DNA of 43,303 nucleotides from contig CAMVQS010000014.1 of assembly GCA_947169685.1 (NCBI GenBank), positions 1-43,303 on the forward strand, written 5' to 3'. Below, piece by piece: positions 1 to 7,024 of the stretch; position 1 is the first letter of the stretch; each line of letters opens with the position of its first letter. The DNA is from an uncultured Prevotella sp. GTDB lineage: Bacteria > Bacteroidota > Bacteroidia > Bacteroidales > Bacteroidaceae. The notes beneath the pieces are model-generated. The model was not told the DNA's origin, searched no databases, and was given only the letters and a program-made list of their open reading frames with translations. The translations under genes were made by a program, and so were the position numbers.

Positions 1-44
1 AGCGCATGGAGTAACACAAATATAATCCCCGCAACTCAACAAAC

Positions 45-80
45 AAAAATGGGCAGGTCTCGGAGTGAGGCTTGCCCATT
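45..80 (-). terminator. Rho-independent terminator after the DUF2442 gene
   Basis: Arms AATGGGCA (48-55) and TGCCCATT (73-80) form an 8-bp stem. On the minus strand the stem is followed by a run of five T. It lies about 65 bases past the DUF2442 stop, where a minus-strand terminator is expected. Confidence 0.6.
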
Positions 81-146
81 ATAGTTTATCACGAAAGCCC
101 TTACTGCTCGGGCAAAGGCTCTGATACCATCATGCTGTCATGAGTA

Positions 147-386
147 TTACACTGCGACGAAGTCCAGTGGATTGCGCTTGATGACGAGCGGATAGCGCTC
201 GGGATGGCGCAGACTGTCGATTTCGAGATCAACGTCGAGGTCGGGCCACGCGATAGCCTCGGGGCCGGACATCTGGACGTTCAGGACGCTGCGGATGGGC
301 GCGTCCTGCATCCACGGGATACGGTTGTAGGACAGGAAATAGTCATTTCCCAGCACGGAGAGCATGATGCCCTGCCCATTAATCAT
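147..386 (-). CDS. DUF2442 domain protein
   Basis: This is a small protein of about 80 residues. The pattern YNRIPWM, then WPDLDVDLEIDSL and PERYPL near the end, is typical of the DUF2442 family, whose function is unknown. These genes are often paired with a DUF4160 gene, and a remnant of one lies directly upstream, its stop codon (379-381) overlapping this start. I chose the ATG at 386 because of that overlap. An in-frame ATG at 437 would add 17 low-complexity Ser/Asn residues. DUF2442/DUF4160 pairs are sometimes suggested to be toxin-antitoxin-like, but nothing here proves it. Confidence 0.6.
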   Translation of the reverse strand: MINGQGIMLSVLGNDYFLSYNRIPWMQDAPIRSVLNVQMSGPEAIAWPDLDVDLEIDSLRHPERYPLVIKRNPLDFVAV

Positions 387-515
387 CAATACGCTTGCCG
401 ATGTGCTCGCGGAATTGCTCTTTGAATTTGTCTGCATTTGTTTCTACGATTTTCTTGATTTCACTTAACTTATGCTCCAGTTTCGCAGCGCTTGCGCCGC
501 AAAGATACGCATTTC
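379..515 (-). pseudogene. Remnant of a DUF4160 gene (C-terminal part)
   Basis: An open frame without a start codon runs from an upstream stop to a TAA at 379-381. Its translation contains EKFW, then GASAAKLEHKLSEIKKIV, then FREHIGKR. This resembles the KFW...GFSARELREI...EENRE...W..HFG pattern of DUF4160 C-termini. The N-terminal half is missing and a stop codon lies just before the KFW motif. The usual DUF4160-DUF2442 order is kept, so it is probably a decayed partner. The match is by eye over about 45 residues, hence modest confidence. Confidence 0.35.
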
Positions 516-530
516 CCGAGAATCTCCAAA
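500..530 (-). promoter_or_regulatory. Promoter-like site before the DUF2442 gene
   Basis: On the minus strand TTTG (527-530) and TATCTTTG (500-507) are separated by 19 bases, the Bacteroidota sigma-A arrangement. It lies inside the DUF4160 remnant, so it may be a chance match or may now drive the DUF2442 gene. Confidence 0.45.
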
Positions 531-579
531 ACTTTTCGCTGCTTTTTTATGAAGCGGGCTCCCTAAGACAGCAAACAAA

Positions 580-608
580 AAACGGAAGCCGCGATTGGAC
601 TTCCGTTT
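580..608 (-). terminator. Terminator downstream of the AAA ATPase gene
   Basis: AAACGGAAG (580-588) pairs with CTTCCGTTT (600-608) around an 11-base loop. Reading the minus strand, a run of six T follows the stem. It is about 120 bases past the ATPase stop, in the right orientation for that transcript. Confidence 0.6.
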
Positions 609-726
609 CCTGTTTTATTCTTTAAAAAGTGGATCAGGGAGAACCGACCCGAATTTTTACCTTTTTAAATAACTAATTTATTAACAAATTAAGTATGTTG
701 TTTGGCTATACTATGCGTTTGTAGCA

Positions 727-2091
727 TCAGAAGAGATATTCAGTATCATCAACTTGGGGATTATCTGCCTTTATGAACATCACAAGGTAGACGGGCATAT
801 AGGTGACCTTGCCGTCTTCGTAAATTTCGCGTTCGTTGGAGAAGACGGTAGCAGTAGGGATGTTGTAGTCGGGATTGTTTAGCAAGTTATTAAGGGCGCT
901 GTGGACGGTATAGTCCTTGCCCGATTTGACCTCAACAGGGTGGGCACTCATCAGTTTGTGATTGTCAATCAGATAGTCGACCTCGCCCATCTTGCGCTGG
1001 TCGTAATAGAATAGCTTGTGTCCATGAGCACGTAATTCCTGTGCCACCACACTCTCATAGACGCTGCCAAGGTTGATGCTTCGCACATCGTCGAGCACTG
1101 GCCGGATATTGTTGTGATATAGTTGACCAGTGAGCAAGCCCACATCGTTCAGATAGAGCTTCAGCAAATTTTTCTGCAACGACTCGCTCAATGGGAAGTG
1201 AGGATTAGTTATGGCGTGGACGGCCAGTGCAATACCTGACGAGACGAGATATTCGAACTCCTCCTGGTACTGATCGAAACGGTCACCTCTCTTACCGCGT
1301 ATTTCCTGTGCTACGATGCGCTTCTTCTTGTTCTCCATCTGCGAGGGTATCATCTCGTAGATGCGGCGGATGAGCAGCTTCTTATTTTGTTCCTTTTCGT
1401 ATTTGGACGCATCGGAGGCGTATAGGCTACTGATGCCTTCCTGTACTTCGCGAACGCGAACGATGTTATGTGTACCAAGATATGTATTGACTGCATCGGG
1501 CATGCCACCCACCAGCAGGTAGCGACGGAAGAGATCCATCACATGATTGTGATGTTCTTCCGTGAGGCTTTGGCGATTCTCGTAAGCGTGGCGAAGCATG
1601 TTGAGGGCCTCGGTGCCAAAGCCATTGGCAATGAGAAACTCTTCGAAGTCGAGCTGGTACATCTCCTTGCGGATGACGCTGCCAACAGGAATGGAGGTGA
1701 TATCCTGTAATGTGATACCCAACAGACTGCCGCTAGTGATGTAGCGGTAGCGACCGTCTTCACGCAGAAACTTTAGCATGGTGAGATACTGTGGATAGTG
1801 CTGTATCTCGTCGAGGAATATGAGAGTATCGGTGCGGTCATTGAGTTTGTTACCAGCTACCATGCTGAGGGTTAGATAAAAGTCTTCCTTCTTATGGATA
1901 TTCTTGAAGAGCTGGTCGCCCTCATCGTCCTCCACGAAGTTGATTTCTATGAAGTACTTAAAGAGCCGTGTACCCGCTTCGCGGATGCTGAACGACTTAC
2001 CAATTTGACGGGCACCTTCCAGTATCAAAATCTTGTCGGTACCTGACTTCAAATGGTCTTCAATATACGATGTAATTTTTCTGTATAGCAT
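727..2091 (-). CDS. AAA ATPase with C-terminal DUF4143 domain
   Basis: This 454-residue ATP-binding protein belongs to the AAA_14/DUF4143 group common in Bacteroidales. Walker A is GARQIGKS (residues 26-33) and Walker B is IFLDEIQ (91-97). The C-terminal third holds the DUF4143 region, with GEVDYL and PVEVKSG resembling the acidic/lysine motif of PD-(D/E)XK-type folds. The biological role of this family is not established. The length fits an intact protein. The gene is monocistronic, with its own terminator and a leader carrying three spaced 13-bp repeats. A decayed relative of the same broad group lies at 42060-42270. Function beyond ATP binding is not inferable. Confidence 0.9.
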   Translation of the reverse strand: MLYRKITSYIEDHLKSGTDKILILEGARQIGKSFSIREAGTRLFKYFIEINFVEDDEGDQLFKNIHKKEDFYLTLSMVAGNKLNDRTDTLIFLDEIQHYPQYLTMLKFLREDGRYRYITSGSLLGITLQDITSIPVGSVIRKEMYQLDFEEFLIANGFGTEALNMLRHAYENRQSLTEEHHNHVMDLFRRYLLVGGMPDAVNTYLGTHNIVRVREVQEGISSLYASDASKYEKEQNKKLLIRRIYEMIPSQMENKKKRIVAQEIRGKRGDRFDQYQEEFEYLVSSGIALAVHAITNPHFPLSESLQKNLLKLYLNDVGLLTGQLYHNNIRPVLDDVRSINLGSVYESVVAQELRAHGHKLFYYDQRKMGEVDYLIDNHKLMSAHPVEVKSGKDYTVHSALNNLLNNPDYNIPTATVFSNEREIYEDGKVTYMPVYLVMFIKADNPQVDDTEYLF

Positions 2092-2098
2092 GACAATT

Positions 2099-2177
2099 TA
2101 CACTTTTCAATGACTTTTGTTAGATAAAAACTACACTTTTCAATAATAATTTGTGCTGCAAAAATACACTTTTCAAT
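2099..2177 (-). repeat. Three TACACTTTTCAAT repeats at exact 33-bp spacing
   Basis: The 13-bp sequence TACACTTTTCAAT occurs unchanged at 2099-2111, 2132-2144 and 2165-2177, so successive copies start exactly 33 bp apart (about three helical turns). The last copy before the gene ends 8 bases from the ATPase ATG, and the first overlaps the -7 promoter box. The placement suggests an operator array or a leader element for this gene. Confidence 0.85.
2159..2166 (-). promoter_or_regulatory. -7 box for the AAA ATPase gene
   Basis: TATTTTTG on the minus strand fits the Bacteroidota TAnnTTTG -7 box. It overlaps the most upstream 13-bp repeat. No clear -33 TTTG is visible, so the promoter may depend on a regulator. 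Confidence 0.45.
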
Positions 2178-2310
2178 CGAAACGGCCAAATAATTCACTA
2201 AAAATCAATTGTTATCATGAAAAAAAATGCTTTAGTGGGCACAAAGATGACAAAAGCACTTTGTGAATATAAAGATGTGAAAGTAGAGTGTGCAGCGAAG
2301 GATGGCGTGG

Positions 2311-2338
2311 TAACAAGGGACTGTCCCCTGTCACACTA
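2311..2338. repeat. REP-like palindrome, copy 1
   Basis: The core GGGACTGTCCC is palindromic and flanked by ACA/TGT arms. A 28-base stretch here matches 4221-4248 at 27 positions in the same orientation. The two copies bracket the lipoprotein gene at 2388-4136. A related phrase, AAGAACCGTCCCGTG, follows within 35 bases. Such palindromes resemble the REP repeats spread by REP-associated (Y1) transposases, but none is encoded in this window. Confidence 0.65.
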
Positions 2339-2387
2339 AGTCGCTTACCAAAGCAAGAACCGTCCCGTGATCTATCCGTGATCTATT

Positions 2388-4136
2388 TTATTCCGGCTGA
2401 TAGGTGTATGGGCTCTCTGTGATATTACCAGTTTCTACGCCGCCGATGGTTACTGTGCCGCAAGTGCCGAAATAGCCTGCACCGATGCTGTTGGGAGCAC
2501 TACCACTTCCTTTTGTAGCAGTAACTTTGGTTACGCCTGTAGTAATAGTGATGGTGCCGCAACTGCTTAATTCGTTGTTAGGGTTGTTCCCTCTACCTCC
2601 GCCAATACCGGCCGCATCTTCACCGCCTGTAGCAGTGACGGTTCCACCGCTGATGAGAATATTACCACAGGAGGAGGCATCACTCACACCTCTTCTGCCT
2701 CCGCCGATGCCTGCCGCTTGTTCACCGCCCGTAGCCGTGACAGTGCCGCCAGAGATGGTGATGTTGCCGCAAGTTGCATCGAAGTCACCACCGATGCCGG
2801 CAGCACATTCTCCACCAGTTGCGGTGATTGTGCCGCCCTGGATCTCAATATTGCCGCAAGCAACACCAAATCCTCCACCAATGCCGGCACCGTTGCCGTT
2901 GCTGCTGGCCGTGAGAGAACCTATGCTTTTGATGGTGAGCGTATAGCCAGGAGCAACATGGATGCCAGGATAATGCGCAAAGAATCCCTTCACAGTATTC
3001 GTACCGCTGAGGATAATGGTGGCATTGCCCTCGCAGGTGATGCCAGCCCACCCGTAGTTGGAGTCGTTCGTGCCATTGATGGTCACATTATTAAGTGCCA
3101 CCGTTGCGCCGTCGGCAATAGAAATCTTCACGTTTGCTCCGAGCGTGCCAGTAAGTGTTTCGCCGTCACTGGCGGTATAGTCTGCATTGATTGTTGAGAG
3201 GTAGGTTGCAGGTGGAGCAGCCCTGTTGATGTTATAAATCTTGCCAGCGGTGAGCGGTGTGCTTTCGGTGACGAGGGTGATAGGCCTACCACCCACGGTC
3301 AGGGAGAAATTATTTAAATCCTCCTCTCCATAAATACCTAAATAAACACCTGCAGCAAATGTTGCTTTGCCATCAGCATCAGTTGTTACAGTTCCGGTAA
3401 TATTATAGTCACCACCCGTTATAGACACATTACCACCCGTTAAAGACACATCGACACTGGTGCTGGCATCCAAGCCGGTGACGGTGAAGTTGAGGATGGC
3501 ATTCATAGGCCTCAGGGCAAAGCCACCGTTATACGCATTCATCCCCCCTGCACGCTCATAGCTGAACTGCTCTACAGCTGTAGCCTTCGAGGTGGCAAGA
3601 GTATAGTTTGTGTTAGTATCAAAACTATCGTCATATAAAGCATCGGTATTATTGTTACTAATAGATAAATAGCCATAGCTTTCGTAGCCGGCTGGCAGCA
3701 AATTGACGCTAAGAGCTTGCGCTTTATTGAAAAGGGCTATGGCAGTGCCGGAATACTCATTTTGGGTATAAATGGTGCCGCTGAATTTTCCGGTTGAAGG
3801 AACATAATTCAGTATGCCGGCAAAACGGAATATGCCTTGTGGTGCAAAACCTTCCACAGACAGCTTGTCGCCTGCGCTGAAGGCGAGTGAGCCAGTCCCA
3901 TTGCCGTTGTCGGTATATGTAGCGCGGGTGGTGGCGTCGCCCTCACGGGTCACGTTCACGGTTACGGGAAGGGCGTAGCCCTTACTGGTAACGGTATTCT
4001 CAGCGGTGTTGTTGACTAAATCGTCCTCGCTGCTGCAAGCGGTGGTCAGCAGCATGGTCGATAAAGCAATAAGCATCATTATCATCCCTGCTTTATAGCC
4101 GTCCCTTCTCAAGGGACTCAAAATCTTTGAGTTCAT
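2388..4136 (-). CDS. Surface lipoprotein with glycine-rich beta-helix-like repeats
   Basis: This is a 582-residue lipoprotein. A signal peptide ends in LLTTAC (Cys34) followed by SSEDD, an acidic stretch typical of Bacteroidota lipoproteins exported to the cell surface. The N-terminal half (about 40-300) resembles fimbrillin-like adhesin domains. From about residue 315 the sequence turns into short beta repeats. Units built on CGNIxIxGGTxTATGG and AAGIGG recur at least four times, like carbohydrate-binding beta-helix proteins of the Cthe_2159 type. It probably acts in adhesion or glycan binding outside the cell. The ATG at 4136 follows an A-rich leader, while an internal Met18 would shorten the signal peptide. 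It follows the fimbrillin gene but has its own -7 box, and REP-like palindromes lie on both sides. Confidence 0.75.
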   Translation of the reverse strand: MNSKILSPLRRDGYKAGMIMMLIALSTMLLTTACSSEDDLVNNTAENTVTSKGYALPVTVNVTREGDATTRATYTDNGNGTGSLAFSAGDKLSVEGFAPQGIFRFAGILNYVPSTGKFSGTIYTQNEYSGTAIALFNKAQALSVNLLPAGYESYGYLSISNNNTDALYDDSFDTNTNYTLATSKATAVEQFSYERAGGMNAYNGGFALRPMNAILNFTVTGLDASTSVDVSLTGGNVSITGGDYNITGTVTTDADGKATFAAGVYLGIYGEEDLNNFSLTVGGRPITLVTESTPLTAGKIYNINRAAPPATYLSTINADYTASDGETLTGTLGANVKISIADGATVALNNVTINGTNDSNYGWAGITCEGNATIILSGTNTVKGFFAHYPGIHVAPGYTLTIKSIGSLTASSNGNGAGIGGGFGVACGNIEIQGGTITATGGECAAGIGGDFDATCGNITISGGTVTATGGEQAAGIGGGRRGVSDASSCGNILISGGTVTATGGEDAAGIGGGRGNNPNNELSSCGTITITTGVTKVTATKGSGSAPNSIGAGYFGTCGTVTIGGVETGNITESPYTYQPE

Positions 4137-4219
4137 TGTTTTCTTCTTCTTTTTTGTTGTTAATACTCAGTCCGCTGCGGGAGCATCAGATATCCTCCTC
4201 CGTCCATGTTTCATTCATG

Positions 4220-4244
4220 GTGACAAGGGACTGTCCCCTGTCAC
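4220..4244. repeat. REP-like palindrome, copy 2
   Basis: GTGACA and TGTCAC arms enclose GGGACTGTCCC in a 25-bp near-perfect palindrome. It lies in the leader of the 582-residue lipoprotein gene and is a direct copy of the element at 2311-2338. As RNA it would form a strong hairpin between promoter and start codon. Confidence 0.7.
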
Positions 4245-4268
4245 ACTATGATATATTCTATCAGAGCG

Positions 4269-4276
4269 CAAAATTA
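4269..4276 (-). promoter_or_regulatory. -7 box upstream of the beta-helix lipoprotein
   Basis: TAATTTTG on the minus strand fits TAnnTTTG, about 133 bases before the ATG at 4136. No good -33 element is seen. It would give this gene its own transcript with the REP-like hairpin in the leader. Confidence 0.35.
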
Positions 4277-4316
4277 GAGTCCCCTGACCCACCGATGATG
4301 TTTATTCGTCTATCTG

Positions 4317-6338
4317 TTAATAGGCGAAGCAAGCGCGAACGTGATATAAAGGGCTACTGTTCGACTCCGAAGCCCAACCATATTCATCATATTCTATATA
4401 CTTTTGCTCCTGTTGAATCCAATTTTTTACATGTTCGTGATAAATGCAACGTTCCTGTGCACTACTCCAGTAGCTACTTCCAGATTCAAAGTGTAGTTTC
4501 TCCCATAACTGCTCGAAACCACCACAAGCATTAATCATCGCATTGAACTGTGCTTCCGACGGTAAGAACCAGTGGGCTAGTGTAGCGCCACCTCCAGGTA
4601 TAGTTTGGCTGTAGTTCCATGCACTGTATGCTGCTGGATTCGATATTACATTTCCATAATAATCTTGGTTATGCGTTCTACCTTGAAGAAATGCAGTATT
4701 TGAGTAGCCGCTCTCGCTAATATCTCCGGCTACAATACCAGACGTTCTCCCCCACTTAGCCGGTTCTCCAGCGTCTTCAGAGGCAATGACCAGAATACGG
4801 CTACCGCTAATGTCTTTATCTACATTGCTGGTGCTGATATAACTGATGTAGCCAATCTTCGTGCCGCTGACATTGTGTTCAGCTATACCACCCTCGGAGT
4901 TAACTTCATAGCCAATGTATGCTGAGCAGTTCTTACCCTCATTGACTAAAGTCTTCAGTTCTGCAAGTGTTGTGGCGTTGGTCACCGTCAGTGTATATGT
5001 AGTTGTTGGAGAAGCATAGGCATAATTAGCCCCATCCGCTGCTGTGGCAGTAATGGTTGTAGTTCCTACGGCGACAACATGAACTTCACCCGTAGAGAAA
5101 TCGACCGTGGCTACGCCTGGATTTGAAGAGCTGTAGGTCACAGTGCCGTCACCGACCGTGGTCAGCGCATTGGTGAAAACTTTACCGACTGCTTTGGACA
5201 CATCGGTGGTTGCGTAGCTGATGCTGCCTGCCGCCTTGCCGATGGTATAGGTGCAACTGGCAACCTTGCCTGCATAGACTCCGATACCAGAGACTATCAG
5301 CGTGGCTTCACCAGCGTTGGTGTTGTTATTGACAAACACGTCATAGTTGTCAGCAGCGATGTCCTCATCAGTGGCTGTCTTAACAGTGATATTGCCGGCA
5401 TCGGGAACGATGGCAGAACCGGTGTAGGTGTAGGTACCGCTCACGCTGACCGTCCAGTCGCCTGGAATGACATTCACCGTGCCTGCATCGGCTGCCCAGG
5501 TGATGGTGTTGGTAGTACCTACGGCAGCACGGTTTACAGTAAGTGCCAAGGCGTAGCGCTTGCCTGCCTCGTAGGTTTTAGCAGCAGCAAGGGCATAGGT
5601 GGCAGTGCCTTGGTCGGTCTCGATGTCGAGCAGTGCTCCGCTCAGCGACTGACTGGGGAAGACGATGGCTCCCGAGGCAGCAGCAGACGTGCCTTCCTTG
5701 AAGAGTGTGATGTCGGTGGCAGTGCCGCTGGCTGCGCCTACTTCGCCCGTAGTGCTGTCGAACGATACGGTGGGCTTCACATTCTTCACCTTCACGCCGG
5801 TGATGGTGGTGACGCCTGTGCCTGCCGTGATATTCACCACAAGTTTAGCCAGTTTATGCGTGAACTGCATTTCGACAGCATTCGCAGTCTTTGACACCTC
5901 GGTCTGGTTGTTGCTATACATCAGGTCGCTGGCATTGAAAGCGTCGTTGGTTGACTGGTCGGTCTCGATAGTGAACGATGCTGCTGCATCAGAAGGGTGC
6001 CATGCGGTCAGCTTCACCGTACCCGCAGAGGGATAGTATGGCGGTGTGTCAGGTGCAGTCATGGCTCCGGCATCGCCTGCAGTATAGACGAAATCACCCG
6101 TGCTGCCACCCGTAGCTCCGCTATTGGGAGTCACTTTCACCGTAACGGTTCTGCCGCTGGTGATGTTCGCATCGTTCAGGTCGATGGCAGCTCCGGCGCG
6201 GGTCTCCGCAACCGTCAGTGTGGAGTAAGTCAGGTTGATGGGTGTGCGCAATTCGCCATTCGTGTTCTCTTCAGTACTCGAGCAGGCTGTCAGTGTCAGC
6301 GTTGCTGCAACGGTGTATAAAAGTTTTTGTAGTCTCAT
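4317..6338 (-). CDS. Fimbrillin-like lipoprotein with Big_2 domain
   Basis: This 673-residue lipoprotein has lipobox LTAC (Cys19) followed by SSTEEN. Residues from about 30 to 270 resemble the fimbrillin-like (Mfa/FimA-type) adhesin fold, including the MQFTHKLAKLVVNI segment typical of these proteins. A bacterial Ig-like Big_2 domain follows at about 370-455, with SSNPGVATVD and GTTTITATA. The C-terminus (about 580-673) has WFLPSEAQFNAM, YWSS and a final VRACF motif, as in Fibrobacter succinogenes major-domain-like or DUF1566 tails of Bacteroidales surface proteins. It is probably a pilus component or adhesin displayed at the surface. It begins 18 bases after the small peptide gene, suggesting one transcript. 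Confidence 0.8.
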   Translation of the reverse strand: MRLQKLLYTVAATLTLTACSSTEENTNGELRTPINLTYSTLTVAETRAGAAIDLNDANITSGRTVTVKVTPNSGATGGSTGDFVYTAGDAGAMTAPDTPPYYPSAGTVKLTAWHPSDAAASFTIETDQSTNDAFNASDLMYSNNQTEVSKTANAVEMQFTHKLAKLVVNITAGTGVTTITGVKVKNVKPTVSFDSTTGEVGAASGTATDITLFKEGTSAAASGAIVFPSQSLSGALLDIETDQGTATYALAAAKTYEAGKRYALALTVNRAAVGTTNTITWAADAGTVNVIPGDWTVSVSGTYTYTGSAIVPDAGNITVKTATDEDIAADNYDVFVNNNTNAGEATLIVSGIGVYAGKVASCTYTIGKAAGSISYATTDVSKAVGKVFTNALTTVGDGTVTYSSSNPGVATVDFSTGEVHVVAVGTTTITATAADGANYAYASPTTTYTLTVTNATTLAELKTLVNEGKNCSAYIGYEVNSEGGIAEHNVSGTKIGYISYISTSNVDKDISGSRILVIASEDAGEPAKWGRTSGIVAGDISESGYSNTAFLQGRTHNQDYYGNVISNPAAYSAWNYSQTIPGGGATLAHWFLPSEAQFNAMINACGGFEQLWEKLHFESGSSYWSSAQERCIYHEHVKNWIQQEQKYIEYDEYGWASESNSSPLYHVRACFAY

Positions 6339-6356
6339 CGTTATATTGTTTTATGT

Positions 6357-6530
6357 TCAGAAGAAGATTTCGATTTCATCATTATTCTGTGGGTCATCCC
6401 CTTCCTGCCAGTTGCTGGTGTTCGTCATGTTCAGCTGATTGCTGCCTGCCAGCAAAGGGCACGTCGCCTGCACCTCCACGACCAGCGTCCGTGGCTGCTC
6501 ATACGTTCGTTTTATTTTTCGTGTTGCCAT
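6357..6530 (-). CDS. Small Cys-LLAGS peptide of unknown function
   Basis: This small protein has about 57 residues from the ATG at 6530; an alternative ATG at 6557 gives 66. It opens with basic KIKRTYEQP, then VVEVQATCPLLAGSN, and ends in an acidic Asn/Asp-rich tail finishing in EIEIFF. Small Bacteroidales proteins with a KxxYxxP start and a LLAGS or LAAS core are common and unexplained. The gene sits 18 bases before the fimbrillin gene and is preceded by a promoter-like box, so it is probably the first gene of that operon. I do not know its function. It has no evident signal peptide. Confidence 0.6.
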   Translation of the reverse strand: MATRKIKRTYEQPRTLVVEVQATCPLLAGSNQLNMTNTSNWQEGDDPQNNDEIEIFF

Positions 6531-6575
6531 ATTTAAATTATTTTTTGGAATAGACATATTGTAGTCTTACGCTTG

Positions 6576-6583
6576 CAAAAGTA
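6576..6583 (-). promoter_or_regulatory. -7 box for the small peptide-fimbrillin operon
   Basis: TACTTTTG on the minus strand fits the TAnnTTTG consensus, about 46 bases before the ATG at 6530. TTTG sequences occur 12 and 16 bases upstream, shorter than the usual 19-20. Confidence 0.5.
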
Positions 6584-6619
6584 CAACGCCAAACGCAAAC
6601 AAAAAAATAAAAACGCTAA

Positions 6620-6830
6620 TATTTGTTAAAGTGCCCCGTTCTTGCTTATATTTAGTGAAAACGGGACCCCGAAAGGGCCAATGGGAATCGGGGATGGTTC
6701 TTGCGTCCTTTCAGTAGCAAGACCAGAGGTCGAGCGGACTTTCCCTTCGGGTCGTCGAGCTATACCTTCTTTGACCTAAAGGTACAAAGCGGCAGAGCCG
6801 AGCGCTGAATGATCCGCTTTTTTGATGAAA
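6620..6830. other. Gene-free GC-rich stretch with REP-like phrases
   Basis: I see no gene here. The region holds short inverted and repeated phrases resembling the REP-like elements near 2311 (CCCCGTTCTTGCT, ACGGGACCCC, GGGGATGGTTCTTGCG). A weak plus-strand hairpin pairs AAAGCGG (6786-6792) with CCGCTTT (6814-6820) before a short T run. It is most likely accumulated repeat debris between two minus-strand operons. Confidence 0.4.
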
Positions 6831-6858
6831 ATATTTTGAATTATTGATATAATAATTT

Positions 6859-6961
6859 TACATGGCATGTAACGACCCTTTACACGGCATGTAACGATGG
6901 CTTACATACCGAGTAAAGGTGCCTTACACGGCGAGTAACGAAGCGTTACAGCGTACATATC
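6859..6961. repeat. Array of 15-bp palindromes with exact 22-bp period
   Basis: Near-palindromic units of the type TTACACGGCATGTAA start at 6859, 6881, 6903 and 6925, exactly 22 bp apart. A degenerate fifth unit begins at 6947. Units 1 and 2 are nearly perfect palindromes (TTACA, GGC, TGTAA). Units 3 and 4 end in GAGTAA. The 7-bp linkers vary (CGACCCT, CGATGGC, AGGTGCC, CGAAGCG). The array lies just past the ATP synthase terminator, outside any gene. A two-helical-turn period suggests cooperative protein binding on one DNA face. Confidence 0.85.
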
Positions 6962-6967
6962 ACAGTA

Positions 6968-7005
6968 AAAAAAGTGGAACCCATTGATGATGGGTTCCAC
7001 TTTTC
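6968..7005 (-). terminator. Rho-independent terminator of the ATP synthase operon
   Basis: AAAAGTGGAACCCA (6971-6984) pairs with TGGGTTCCACTTTT (6992-7005) across a short loop. The minus-strand transcript ends in a run of seven U. It lies 20 bases past the atpG stop. Confidence 0.9.
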
Positions 7006-7024
7006 TATTATCAGTTTAGCAGCA

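Noticed and set aside
395..625. Plus-strand open frame of 76 codons upstream of the ATPase terminator
   Set aside because: It lies antisense to the DUF4160 remnant and a terminator, has no promoter and no protein-like motif.
2099..2177. CRISPR array
   Set aside because: The repeats are only 13 bp, there are three copies, the spacers are 20 bp and part of a gene leader, and no cas gene is present.
2485..2946. Plus-strand frame of 153 codons rich in Pro/Val/Leu
   Set aside because: It is the mirror of the glycine-rich repeats of the lipoprotein gene; the low complexity comes from the opposite strand.
6859..6961. CRISPR or attachment site
   Set aside because: Palindromic 15-bp units with 7-bp linkers do not fit CRISPR, and no integrase is nearby.
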